Below, piece by piece: positions 24,222 through 35,970 of a stretch of DNA of 64,000 nt. Source of the DNA: Gigaspora rosea (taxonomy: Eukaryota; Glomeromycota; Glomeromycetes; Diversisporales; Gigasporaceae); assembly GCA_003550325.1 (NCBI GenBank), contig QKWP01000001.1:218710-282709 (forward strand). Direction: 5' to 3'. How positions within the stretch are numbered: the stretch's first letter is position 1; every line of letters starts with the position of its first letter. The notes under the pieces are model-generated. The model was not told the DNA's origin. It saw only the letters and a program-made list of their open reading frames with translations, and ran no database searches. Made by a program: the position numbers and the translations under genes.

Positions 24222-25015
24222 TTGTTAGCTAAAGAAAGTTGTATGTTAAAAAAAAAAGATTGACCTTATAAGTAAATAAACTAAAATGTGGCCAAAACAG
24301 ATTTTAGTACTATAAAAAATTTCCATATGCACTAATAAAGTTATTTGCCTGGTTTTTGTCATTCTAACGAGGGTAAGATAATTAAATTTGGCCTGGTGGA
24401 TCATTTGCAACGGCATCTCAAACTTTAAGTATAATTACTCGACTTTGCAGATCATTTAATAAACACTGTATAAAAATTAGACTATCTTTGAAGAGCCGTT
24501 GTGAACTATCCACCTGGTCAAATTTAATTATCTTACCATCTTTAGAACCGCAAAATCCAGGAAAAAGATTTATTAAAATGCTTTAAGGGTTTAAATATAA
24601 CAAAAACTGTGCTAAAGAAAGTTGTACGCTAAAAAACAAAAAAAAAAAAGGCCTTATGAGTAAATAAATTAAAACGTGGCCAAAACAGATTTTAGTGCTA
24701 TAAAAAGTTTACATAGTGCCCTAAATAAAGTTATTCACCTAGCTTTTGTCGTTCTAACAAGTATAAGATAATTAAATTTGTCCTGGTGGATCATTCGCAA
24801 TTGTACCTCAAACTTTAGATATGATTAATTTTATGATTACCAAACTTTGCAGATCATTTGATAAACATTGTATATAAAATTGGACTATATTTAAGGAGCC
24901 ATTGTGAACTATCCACCTGGTCAAATTTAATTATCTTACCACCTTTAGAACTACAAAATCCAGGGAAAAAATCTTTGTTAAATCATTTTAAGAGGTTTAG
25001 ATATGATAAACCCAT
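24222..25015. repeat. Tandem duplication of a unit of about 390 bp, each with a hairpin
   Basis: Unit 1 is about 24222-24610 and unit 2 about 24611-25015. Each opens with GCTAAAGAAAGTTGTA. Each holds an inverted pair of AAGATAATTAAATTTG and its complement (24372-24537 and 24761-24940), a hairpin of about 170 bp. The unit duplicated after the hairpin was already present. Confidence 0.75.
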
Positions 25016-25696
25016 TTTTTGATCCAATTTTGAGTTTTTTTTAATCATGTCCATCAAATTTGACTTTATATTTTCTGTTTGTACGAGTTCACTGGAATAA
25101 TTAGGTATGAAAAATTCTAATTTAAACTGCATTTGTAATAGCCCCTGTATCCGTATTACTAAAAATTCTTAATTTTAACGAAAAAATTATAATTTATTGC
25201 TGTAATCTTTGATAAAGTAACTGCTATTAATATTATCCGGATAATTAAGAAAATTGTTGATTATATTTCTGTACGAATAAAGCATTTTCACATATAAGCC
25301 ACCAAGGGGATTATTGGTCACATTTTCGCCAATAATAGTGGGCTATACGCTTGTGTAGTAGCACCACATGATGATAATTTTTTGATCTACATTACATAGT
25401 AACGAATGAAAACATTACACATATTACTGATTTTTTAACAATTAGTAGGGTAACTTCGAGAGGCTGGTTCTCATCAATAAGAAGTCATAATAACTTAATC
25501 TTTTTTTTATTTAAAAGCTTAAAACCTAAGGATTATTGTCAATAAATTTTATAGAGGATTATTAACAAAAATTTAGATCTATGCTATTTTAAATCAAATG
25601 TATCATGCTCTTGTATTATGCTTAATAAGATTACCAATAATTTGAATGCTTATTGTAATTCTTTATACTGACAAACTTAATTTCACTATTATGACC

Positions 25697-25942
25697 ATGA
25701 AAGGAAAAGAAGTAGTCAAGATGGAAGTTATGGCACGCAAGAAGGTAAAAACAAAAACACCCCTGTCGGAGTGCAGTGATCATAAAGAAAAAGAAAAAGA
25801 ACAAAAGAAACAAGACAGGGTTTATAAGGAAGTGGAAGATGTCAAAGCAAGACTAGACAAACATCAAGAAACATTGCTAAAGATCATGGAAAAGCTTGAT
25901 GAAATGAGCACAGAGTGGGTCAAGCCCACTCAGAGCTCCTGA
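25697..25942 (+). CDS. LINE ORF1-like coiled-coil protein
   Basis: The frame opens with ATG at 25697 (MKGKEVVKMEV), four bases after the TSD. Earlier in-frame ATGs lie at or before the TSD, so this start is preferred. It encodes about 81 residues: a very Lys/Glu-rich region followed by a probable coiled coil (KEVEDVKARLDKHQETLLK). The stop TGA is 20 bases before the next frame's first ATG. It probably binds RNA or multimerises, by analogy with other LINE ORF1 products. No zinc knuckle was seen, and it could be truncated. Confidence 0.6.
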   Translation: MKGKEVVKMEVMARKKVKTKTPLSECSDHKEKEKEQKKQDRVYKEVEDVKARLDKHQETLLKIMEKLDEMSTEWVKPTQSS

Positions 25943-25961
25943 GGGCGCCCAAGTTGAACAA

Positions 25962-26735
25962 ATGGATATAGATAGAGAGATTGGAGAATTCCTGCAAGAA
26001 GAAAGAAAAATATTTGAGGAAGAAGGAGAAGAAAGGTCTCTCTATCTAACAAAGGGAAGTTGCAGGAAAGGAAAAGAGAAAACAAAAGAAGCACCGGTAG
26101 AGCAAGTGACCCTAAGAGAAAAATGGAAAAGCAAAGGTAGAAAGGAAATGAAACTTGCTTGCCACAACATTAACAGATTAAAAACGAAGGGCTGGAAAAT
26201 GGAAAATTTGTTCTGTTGGGCAGAAGAGGAAGAAATCACAATACTAGAAGTAACAGAAACGAATGTAACAGAAAGAGAAGAGAAGTTTCTAATAAGGAGT
26301 TCAAGTAGAAAGTATGTTGGCCACTGGACAAGTGCAGATAAAGAAAAGAAAAAAGGCTCAGGGGTAGGAACTTTGATAGAAGAGCAATGGGAGAAGCATG
26401 TAGGCTCAGTGAAAAAGATAAATGAGTATATGCTCGAAGTAATACTATATTTTAAGCAGTTGGAACTTGTAATAATAGTTGTCTATGTACCGCCGAATGA
26501 CAAAGCAATGGTGAAGAAAATCCAACAGAGGATTGTAGAAGTAGTCTATAAAAAGAAAGAGAGGATGCAGATAGTCATAATGGGTAACTTTAACCATACA
26601 GTGGACAACATACTGGATAGACAGCACCCACAGTCGGTAAACTACAAAAGATTGCCAATCTCCAAATGGCTTAAAAAACAGGCTTTTAAAGACACATACG
26701 GAGAACTGTACCCAACAAGCCAGACCTTTATATAG
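25962..26735 (+). pseudogene. LINE ORF2, endonuclease part
   Basis: After about 60 charged residues comes an APE-type endonuclease. ACHNINRLK (about residues 66-74) carries the metal-binding Asn, and the EVTET region (near 96-100) the catalytic Glu. VVYVPPN follows, and then VIMGNFNHTVDN, where the usual GDFN catalytic Asp is Asn. The frame ends in TAG just after TSQTFI, and coding continues in pieces downstream (for example 26995-27342). The Asp-to-Asn change and the stops argue against activity. Confidence 0.8.
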
Positions 26736-27913
26736 TCGAATAAAGAATCTGCAACTCTACATATGGTTATCCAGCTGTTTAGCTTCTGGACTTCAAGAAG
26801 TAGCAGTAGAAGAAGCGAAAGGCATCACAGATAGTGATCACAAAATAATTGTGGCAGAAGTATGGGTAGGACATGTGACAACAGAAACTAGTAAAGCAGA
26901 GGCAAGAAAGAAGTGATATTCAAGAACAGTCTACCTATACAACAAAGCAACAGAAGAGAACTGGGAGGACTACGCTCAGTCACTGCAGAAACAGTTGGAT
27001 AAAAAGAACATAATAGACCTCCTACAAATCCAAGTAGGCAAAGAAGAGGAATGTATAAACAGATTGAACCTTGTATGGGATACAATAGAGAAGTCAATTC
27101 TTATAGCTGCAAACAAGAATATACCAAAAAAGAAAGTATATAACACAGTTGCAAACAGAAGAGGTAGCGCCAAAATACATAGACCAGATGCGTGCATAGT
27201 AGAGCTACAAAAATTAATCAAGCATGCGAAAAAGAAAAAAGGACAAGAAGTTCTAAGCTGTAAGAAAGCAGAGGTGAATAAAAAGTTGAAAAGAATAAGT
27301 ATACAAAAGGGTATAAGCCTTCCAAAGTTACATAGACAATAGTCTGAAGCATGGATAGAAGATACAAAAGGCTGGTGGCAAATACTTAATGAGAAGAGAA
27401 AGAAAGAGTGAGAATGGAAACAGAGAAAGCAGATTGAAGAAAGTATCGACAAAAGGTATGCAATAATTGGCACAGAACAAAGAAAAATGATTACCAGCTT
27501 ACTAAACAGACCATATAATAAAATAGTGCTCGATAGATTCCTGGAAGAAACAGGGAGAGGGCCTGCCTACATACAGAACCAGAAGCAGTAAAGATAGGAG
27601 TAGCTGAGCACTACAAAAAGCAGTTCAGAAAGAGACAAACGAAGTTAGAGGAAATAGAAACGAAATGGCGAGAGATATATAAACTGCAAAAATGGATAGA
27701 AAAAAATTGGTACGACAAAGTAGAGGAAGAGGTAGATAAAGATGAATGGAAAGAAATACTAGGAGAATTAAAAATAGGAACTGCACCTGGTCTATCTGGT
27801 ATAAGCTACATAATGATTAAACACGCAGAAAATCAGACTCAACGGATATTTAGAGGGATAACAAGCTTGTGCATAATGACAGGAGAAATACCATCTAGTA
27901 GAAAGTCGCACAA

Positions 27914-28555
27914 GTGTATCCAATAGCGAAAGATGTGGAATGGGAATACAGCCTAAATAATATTAGACCAATAGCACTGATTGAAACGTTCCAAAAAGTT
28001 GTAACAAAAGTAATAACCAAAAGACTGGCCAAAGTAATGATAGAAAGAGAAATACTCAGAGGACCCAACTATGCAGGACTTCCAGAAAACTCTACTGAAC
28101 AACCAGTACATGTTTTAAACATGATAATGGAAGAGGCAAAAGAGAAGAAGAAAGAAGTATGGATATTACTTCAAGATATGAAGAAGGCCTTTGACTCAGT
28201 CTCATTAGAAAGCCTAGAATTAGCACTCCAAAGAGTTAAAATATCAGAGAAAATAATAAAGTATATCCTAAGTCTGTTCCACGAAAGAAGACTACGAATA
28301 ATCACAGCACATGGTCTAACAGAAAAAGTAATAGCGGGGGATGAAATAGATCAGGGAGAAGTAATTTCACCCCTGATCTGGCGACTATTCTATGACCCCC
28401 TGCTAACAAGAGTGCAAGAAGAAAGAAAATTAGGCTACATAGTGGAACAAAAACCAGGCCAAGGAATGCAGTGCAATAGTATTACAAAGTATCACCAAGC
28501 AGCAATTGCCTATGTGGACGATACAACTTGGATCGCAAATAGAAAGAACAATTAA
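27914..28555 (+). pseudogene. LINE ORF2, reverse transcriptase part
   Basis: Ordered RT motifs are present: NNIRPIALIETFQKV, then LLQDMKKAFDSVSLESL (first Asp), then IDQGEVISPLIWRLFYDPLL and AYVDDTTWIA with the YVDD catalytic pair. A stop truncates it at 28553. The thumb and connection region reads on in another frame at 28686-29276. This would copy LINE RNA at the nicked target. The local frame is intact but the whole ORF2 is not. Confidence 0.85.
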
Positions 28556-30060
28556 TAGAGATCATTAGAATAGCAAAGGAGTTCTTCCAAGCTAATGATA
28601 TCGAGATAAACAGATCCAAGTCAAAGTTGTTGACCATGAACACAAAGTGCAAAGCAGAGGAAAAAGAAGTAAAGTTTGGTAAAGTATGGTAAAGGAGGAG
28701 TCCAGGAACAAGATAGTAAGATCTCTAGGGGTATGGTTAAACAACAAAATGCGTGAAAATCTAGTCAAAAAGAAAGCAAAAGGTATAGTACGACAGATAA
28801 TTATGGATCTGCGGTACAAGAAAATGACATCAAGCCAGATAGCTTACATAAATAACATGGTAGTAATACCAAGGCTAAGTTACATATTACAGCTAACAAA
28901 GATATCTGAGAAAGGGTTGCATGAGATACATCAACCGATAATAGGCCTAGTAAAGCAAAAGTGCAATATAATAAAAATATTAGAAAATTGTGTAATAAAA
29001 CACAAAGATCTTGGCAGCTATAGAACGCTACAACAAGAAATAGTAATGAAACAAATAAGCGGTCTGATAAATAGATTAAATCAACAGAATGGTCTTGGGC
29101 ATTTGACAAAACTGAGAATAACGCAGGGTTGCCAGAGGGCAGGTTTAATACAAGATATCTGGAAAACCACAAGCCTGCCAGAAGATATTAGCTGTTGGAG
29201 AAATAACTTAGCCTGCCTGATAATAACAAAAGTGAAAGATTTAGATATAAACATAAGAACAAAAAGTAGCCTTTGAACAGTTCACGGTTATGGCGTAAAA
29301 GTGCAGGAGTTACTTGAGGCACAGACATGGAAAAAGTGCTGTGACAAAGTAGGTGAGCCGGCATCCTGTACCTAAATCAATTGCTCGATATAAATAAGAC
29401 AAGCCTAATCACGTGGCAATAGTACAAAAGCTATAGAGGCTGTCTAAGTAAAGGTAAAAAGGCAGAGTGGTTCAAGGAATTAGAAGCAAAAGTCCTTGAA
29501 GAAGTAGGAAGCAGAAAAGTCAAAAGTTGTTTTGATACCAAAAAGAGGAATGTGCAAGCATTGGAAGTAGACTGGAGCAAGTTATCAAACGATAGAAGAA
29601 GAAAGAAGTGGATAATATACGGACCGCCGGAGAAAAGAAAGTAGGAAGAATACGCACAAAAGAAGGAAAGAAGGTACAAGTAGAGCATTAGAAAATGCAA
29701 GTTATAGACAAAGAAGTGGCAACCAAAATTGAAGAATGCAGCGGATGCGAAACAATGGATGAAGAATATAGAAATGAGAATGAAAAACTATATCGATGCT
29801 ACTATTGAATAGAGAGAAGTGACCAAGTAAAAGTAATACCAGAGGTACTTGTAGATAAAAAGAACAAAAAAATCAAGGTAGCGATAGAACAACTCAGAAA
29901 GAATATAAAAGATGAAGAATGGAGAGAAGAAGAAAGTAAGCTATTGGGGATGGAAATATTAGAAGAATTAGAAGTAGAGCTGATTAAAAAGCAAAAGTTG
30001 CCCACGAGTGTTAAAGAAGAGTTGATAGAAATATGGAAAAGAAATCAGAGGAGAAATAGA

Positions 30061-30968
30061 GAGGAGTATACAATTTATACAGATGGAGCAGTAAACATAG
30101 AAAATGAAAACGACCCATTAAGAAGACATATGGGAATAGGTTAGGTTCAGACGAACGAAGCACGTGATTGGGCAGAAGAAGAAGTAGCTCTAGGAATAGA
30201 AGGTTGGCCAACATCGACACTTGCAGACTTAATGGCAATATGGGTAGCAAGCCTTACAATACCAGAAGAAAAGAAAGTTGAAATACACACAGATAGCAGC
30301 ACAGCAATAAGGGTTGTCAGCAGAGAACTGAATGGCGCAGGTAGAAGCAAAATGCAGAAGAAGAAAAATGCAATATGGATGGTCAAGATCGCAGATATCA
30401 TCCAAACAAAAAAACTGCAGGTTGAGTTCACAAAGGTGAAGAGTTACAGTGAAGACAAGTAGAACGACAGAGCAGATAAGCTTGCAAAAGAAGGTTTAAG
30501 GAGTAAAAGGAGAATATGTACAGAAAAGATCAGTTGTAGTGAGATAGAATATAGACTAGAATGGGAAATATGCAGATAGATGTACCGGCTAGGCTGCTTT
30601 GTAAGTTGATAATAAATGCAAGAGTAGGGGCAGAATGGAAAGAGACACAGGCAATTAGAAATATAGAGCCTGAGTTAAATAGCACAAAGTACAGGTGGAC
30701 CTACTTCTGGGAGAAAATGAGAGCAACGAAGGGAGTAAAGTGCACTACAAAAAGAAGCAGTGCAAGAAAAAGTGCAGCCTTAAAATGTGTAATGGACAAG
30801 CTTTCAACCCTAGTGGAGCTCAATAAAAGAAGACCAGACCTATATATAACAACAGAGTGTCAAGTATGCCAGGAAAAGAGCAAAGAGACGCAAGAGCACT
30901 TGGCCAGGTGCAGTAAACAAAAGAGCTTATGGAAGAGGATACAAAAGGTGGCTATAGCGACAGCGTAG
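30061..30968 (+). pseudogene. LINE ORF2, RNase H domain and C-terminal finger
   Basis: TIYTDGAVN, STLADLMAIWVAS and VEIHTDSSTAIRVV give the RNase H order. The usual active-site Glu in the second motif appears as Asp. KVKSYSEDK then leads into NDRADKLAKEG after a TAG stop. Another stop lies after MGIG (30142-30144). Further on (30561-30966), ECQVCQEKSKETQEHLARC is a C-x2-C-x9-H-x3-C finger typical of the C terminus of such LINEs. Confidence 0.8.
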
Positions 30969-31763
30969 AAAGGGCTAGAGGAGGAGGAAAAAGCCCGAGT
31001 ACCACCCTACATATTGTATACATCCCTCTATGGAGAAACAGAAGAAGAAGTTCAAGCAAGGCAGGCGCTAATAAAGGGACTAATCTCAAACGAGAGCCAC
31101 CAAAAAGTATCACAGCTGTAGAAAAATTCATAAGAACAATAGTTAAAACAGCCTGGGATACTTTTTATGAACAAGTATGGAGGATCTGATGTGAAAGAAT
31201 AAGTGAATGGGAAAAGTAGCAAGGCATAACAAATAAGATGAAAAGGAGAGCTCCAATTCGGAAAAATACAAGAGCGCCTAAAGGGGGAGATCAACAATCA
31301 AAAGAAATAAAGAAGAAGCAAGAAGAAAAAAAAGAAGTAAGAGTGAAGGAAGAAGTTAAGAAGACAGTAATGGGACTTGTCATAGAAGGGGGAAGACCCT
31401 TCTATTACGGACTTTAGGTAGTCAGACAAGCAATCTGCTCTGAGAGAGCAGTGCAGTAGGTCGCACTTAGGTACTATTAGAGTGGCCGGGTGATGCTAAG
31501 CTTAGATATTAGGTAGTTCTATGTAGTTGCAAATATGTAATTTCAAGAAACTTAATAAAGTATTAGCGTGACTGCTTAAGGTTAAAAAAAAAAAAATCTC
31601 ACTATTATAGCAAAAAAGTATTATATTGATCATTGGTCCGTTCGGTCTAGCTCTATTCAGTCCTATTTCGGTTCTGGACCGCATATGTTTCAGTTTTTTA
31701 AAAGGCCAGCTGTCTTTTAACTGGGACGGACCGGACGGACCGATCAACAGCCCTAAACCTTTG

Positions 31764-32607
31764 TAATAAAAAGAGCTATTAGATTTATATGTTTACTGTA
31801 TCTGTGTGCTGTAGTTTCATTTTATTCGCATTAAATTAATCAGTGCATATGAAGATCAATGTAACAGATATGCTAATCAAACAAAATATAATGAAATCTG
31901 ATGGTCTCGACTTGGCTAAGTGTACCAGTCCTGTGTGGCATTGCGTGTTGCGCAGCTATTTTTCAATACAATGAAATAATTCAAAAGCTTTTGCATACTC
32001 ATAATACTATTCAAAAGTATAAGCTATAAACGATGATAAAATATAACGTTATAAATTCTTGTAATTTAGTGAATAAAGCTAAAAGAAATTTGCTTTAGAT
32101 AAATAGGTTTGTTTAAATTTGTTATATTTTAAAAACTATAATTTATTTCGAAATATAGCGTAAAAATATAAAACTTTTTTTATATTTTAATATTTTAAAT
32201 CATTCAATTTTTAAATTGTATTACGAATTTGCTATTATGTCAAAAAAATGCCTTTTGCAACATTCTGAAATATTATAAAATATTTAATCTATTAAAGAAA
32301 TTATGCAAAGTATTGCGAAATGTTTTAAATGTATTTGCTTTAATTTTATATATTATTGCTAATTGTCTAATAAATTTCTTGTGTTTTAAAAAATAATTTA
32401 TAAATTATATTTTTCTGAAAACTTTTCTAATTTTTGTTATTTTTATTATCAAAATATATATTTATTTATTATTTTAAATAATATTACATTTCTAAATTAA
32501 AATATATATTTATTTACTAAATAGTCATTATCTTAATCAAATCTTGGAATTATATGGACATTATCTTTAATTGCTTCAATATCAATTATATTATATATTT
32601 TAGTTAA
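31764..32607. repeat. AT-rich spacer holding the empty-site copy of a dispersed repeat
   Basis: From about 31950 to 32195 the sequence matches 645-788 plus 1137-1200 and lacks the 348-bp MITE found there. The rest is AT-rich with no gene. It precedes the Plavaka-type transposase gene and may be that element's subterminal region. Confidence 0.6.
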
Positions 32608-35600
32608 TTAAAGCCTAGGACATCCATAATAAAATAGAGTTTTCTTAAATTTAAAATCATACCATTGAAATAATACTAAATTAAATATTTTAGCTTCTAA
32701 TTCAATTTTTGCTAACAAGCATACCTGTCCATAACAAATTCCTTGATCTGATAAATATTCAGATAATTCTTCAAAATTCATAGCAACAGCTATATTGCTA
32801 TAGCAAGCTTTTCCATAATAACTATTTGTTGCATGAATTTTTAATCCATTCTGTATAGTTACTGAACTATATATTTTAACTATACTATTATTTAGATTAT
32901 TTTGTTCTATTAAACTAAAATATATATCCAAATATTCTAAAAGATTATTTAATCCAAAATGTAATTTTGAATTTAAATTATTGTTTTTTAGCTCTTCATT
33001 AATAAATTCTTGAGCATTATTTAAATTAAATTTCCAAATTAAATTATTAAATTTAAAAGGATATATAATTTTAGCATTTTGATTCGATTTGGCAGATAAT
33101 TTTGTTACAATATCTTGCCTTTGAATCTATTTAATTTAAATTAATTAAAATTAAAATTTAAATATAACAAATATTATAAAATTAAAATTTAAATATAACA
33201 AATATTATAAAATTAAATACTTACCATTTTTAATATTTGAATTTCTATATCTTTTTTATTAGTTAAATAATAAGGTGATTTGACAAAATCTTTATGAAGA
33301 CTTTCATATGTTTCAGTAGAAAATCCATTCAAAGGTCCATACTTTTTAATTAAATCTGTTGTATGATAAACCCATGAATGTAATTTTGGAAATTTAAGTC
33401 CTGATGAAGAAAATTCTTGAAAAATATCAACAAATTTTTTTGCCCAACTTCTTATTAATTTCTAAATAAAAATAAATTATATTAATATTAAAAATTTTAA
33501 TTTATTAAAAATTTTAATTATTAAAAATTTTAATTTATTTAAAAATAATAAAATTACCTCAAAATTTTCTAAATCTTTTTCACTAAACTCTTCATATCTA
33601 CTCATAAGATACATATTATTCCAGTCTTCATAAACTTTCATTAATGTTTTGTTTAAATTATTATCTTCTGTCAAATCATCTAAAACAAATATCATAATTT
33701 TCATAAGATTACGATATTCATTTGCTGTATTAGCAGTTTGTATTCCATTTTTAAATATTTTTAATCCAGAATGTCTTGGAATATTTGCTAATCTATTATC
33801 TATTTTATCCAATATTAAATGTCCACATCTGGATTTTAAAAGGTCATAAGTAAAAGTAATTTGGTGGTTATATAATCCCAAATCTAAATGATGCATTTTA
33901 TCAATTACTGTAGCTTCATAAATATTAATATTACTGAAATTAAAAAATTTAATAATATTTAGAAAATTATATATAAATGTATAAAAATACAAATATCCGC
34001 AAAAATTAAAATTTTTATATATAAATGTGTAAAATTACAAAATTTTACAAAAATTTGCAAAATTTTAGAATTTTACATATAAATGTATAAAATTACGAAA
34101 ATTTGCAAAAATTTGTAAAAATTTAAAATTTTATATATAAACGAATAAAATTACAAACATTAGCAAAAATTTGCAAAATATACAATTTTATATAAAAACA
34201 CATAATATTTCAAAAACATGCAAAAATTTGCAAAAAATTTGAAATTATATATAATTGTATAAGTTCGCAAAAATTTAGAATTTTATAAAACATATAAAAT
34301 TACAAAAATTTGCAAAAATTTGCAAATAATTTAATATAAATGTAAAATGAATAATTACAAAAATTTGCAAAAATTTGTAAAATATTTCAAAAATTATATA
34401 AAAATTTATACTTACTTGAATCTCCAAAAATAATTTTGTACTGATTCAATACATACTAATTTTTCTTCGTCATTTTTTAAATAATTTTGCATATTTTGAT
34501 GAGTTCTAAATTCTAATTCACTTTTAGAAATCTTCAAATTATCAAGATTCTTTCTTTCAATTAAACAAAAATGACAAGGGCATGTGGAATTTGTTGACTT
34601 GTAAGCCAAACAAAATGTTGCAGCCTCGGGCCAATCTGCAATAATAGTCGAAATTTTTGGAAAAAACCAAATATACTTGTCACCTAATTGTAAATCTATA
34701 CCATTTTTTAAAAATCGAATTGGTTCTAAAATTATTTCCAAACATTTATAAAATGTTTGTCTAACTGTAGTTTTGTCTAGCTAGAAGATGTTTTTATTAG
34801 GTAAGTAACCTAAAAGTTGCTTAACATCTTGCTTGTTTCTTCTTCAAGTTAGTATATTACCCAGTGACAAATATATTGGCTTTTTTCTAAATTATCACAG
34901 TTGGTTGCGTCAAAATACAAAATAATTGATAAAATTTTAGAGCCAATGGGCAAAGAATTTTGTGTAGATTTTCACCATATTCCATTATTTTGTTTTTTAT
35001 AAAAAATTTCTTTGCCGTTCTATAAAAGATAAAATTATAAATAAATTTAGAAATTAAAATAATATAAAATATAAAACATATCTCTGAAATTTTGCTAAGT
35101 TTTTCGTAATCCGTCGCAAAATTTTGTATAAGGTCAGGTACTTTCAAAATATTTTTAATACATTTAAGAATTGGAATATAGTGTAAAAAATATTTGGAAT
35201 TATCATGTTTTAATACACAGGTCTTTTTATAAGACAAATCTGATTCATATTGTTCATATATGTTTTGTCTTGTAAAATATTACTTGGCAATGGTGATTTA
35301 GAAAGTTTAGAATATTTATTAAAAAATTTGATAATTGTGTTTCCTACTGCATTACTCAGTTTAAACTTAGTAACCAAAGCCATTAAATCTGCATATGCTT
35401 CATTCGGAAAATTTTTATATTTTTTAGAATTATTTTCATCTGAGCTAGATAATTCGTCGCAGGATTTAGAAGGTTCTATTTCTTCGGCAATATCGTTATA
35501 ATTCTGCAAAGTATCTTGAAGAATTTCGAAAAATTCTTCATTATTATCAGTAGCAACCTCGAAGCTCATATCATTCTCATCTTCTAATTCAAATGACATA

Positions 35601-35970
35601 TCGTTATCTACTTCGACGTTTTTCAAAATATTGCAAAGGTTTTTCTCTTTTGAAGCAATTTGGCTAAAATCGTCTGCAGATTTATGTGATTGTTTTCCAA
35701 ACTTAATACTGCTTATAGAATTTTTTTTAGAATATATGACTTATTTTTGGAGGTTCTAGAAAATAAGTTAACCATATTTTTGTTACTAGGTCTATTATTT
35801 TGAATATTTTTAAAATCTTTCGTAAAACTATAGCTTTTGCTATAAGAAATCGGAGGCATTTGGTTATCATCATCATAATTAACAGTTTTAACGCAATTAT
35901 TCATATATTGACTATAACTAATTCTTGAAGAAATTGTACGTTTACAAATTGGGCACATATAGCTGGACAT
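32608..35970 (-). pseudogene. Plavaka-type (CACTA-like) transposase gene, spliced, decayed
   Basis: The N terminus (35970) has a finger, CPICKRTISSRISYSQYMNN, where the usual His is Tyr. A frame change in an A-run near 35716-35722 leads into an acidic region with NDMSFE repeated, continuing to 35210. Then come YFLHYIPILKCIKN, a TGA within NNGIW/KSTQNS, and ILYFDATNCDNLEKS with the first acidic residue. A frameshift follows to YLSLGNILT/RRNKQDVKQLLG (TGA in the middle), then IIADWPEAATFCLA and CPCHFCLIE. After a 482-bp intron come YEATVIDKMHHLDLGL and ANIPRHSGLKIF. After two more introns (about 33462-33558 and 33130-33220) come LHSWVYHTTDLI, FSTETYESLHKDFVK and the end PRL at 32608. These match my memory of fungal Plavaka transposases. 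Confidence 0.8.
33934..34415 (-). repeat. 482-bp transposase intron made of a minisatellite
   Basis: A GTAAG donor (34411-34415) and a TTAATTTCAG acceptor (at 33934) bound an intron composed of about seven degenerate copies of a roughly 57-bp unit. Each unit contains AAAATTTGCAAAAATTTGCA and then ATAAATGTATAAAATTAC. Other introns in the same gene are about 90-100 bp. Confidence 0.75.

Larger units (their letters stand above)
25693..31596 (+). mobile_element. Full-length LINE (non-LTR retrotransposon), decayed
   Basis: The element runs from ORF1 to a poly(A) tail at 31584-31596. It is bounded by direct repeats TTTCACTATTAT (25681-25692) and TCTCACTATTAT (31597-31608), the target duplication. 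Coding order is coiled-coil ORF1, APE-type endonuclease, reverse transcriptase, RNase H and a C-terminal Cys/His finger, as in I- or Tad-type LINEs. Many stops break the long ORF2. AATAAA lies near 31555. The coding strand is strikingly purine-rich. It inserted into the right subterminal part of the hAT-like span. Confidence 0.9.
7105..31755. mobile_element. 24.65-kb span bounded by hAT-like TIRs and a perfect TSD
   Basis: The left end reads TAGGGCTGTTAATCAGTCCG, and the right end read inward is TAGGGCTGTTGATCGGTCCG (18 of 20 identical). The 8-bp TSD AACCTTTG is perfect at 7097-7104 and 31756-31763. Both subterminal regions (7105-7200 and 31630-31755) reiterate GGACCG/CGGTCC. I infer either an originally small hAT-like element swollen by nested insertions or a genuinely large one. 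At least ten other elements lie inside, including a 5.9-kb LINE inserted about 150 bp from the right end. No hAT transposase was recognised. Confidence 0.75.

Noticed and set aside
26042..31297. Many minus-strand frames rich in Phe, Ser and Leu
   Set aside because: They are antisense shadows of the purine-rich LINE coding strand.
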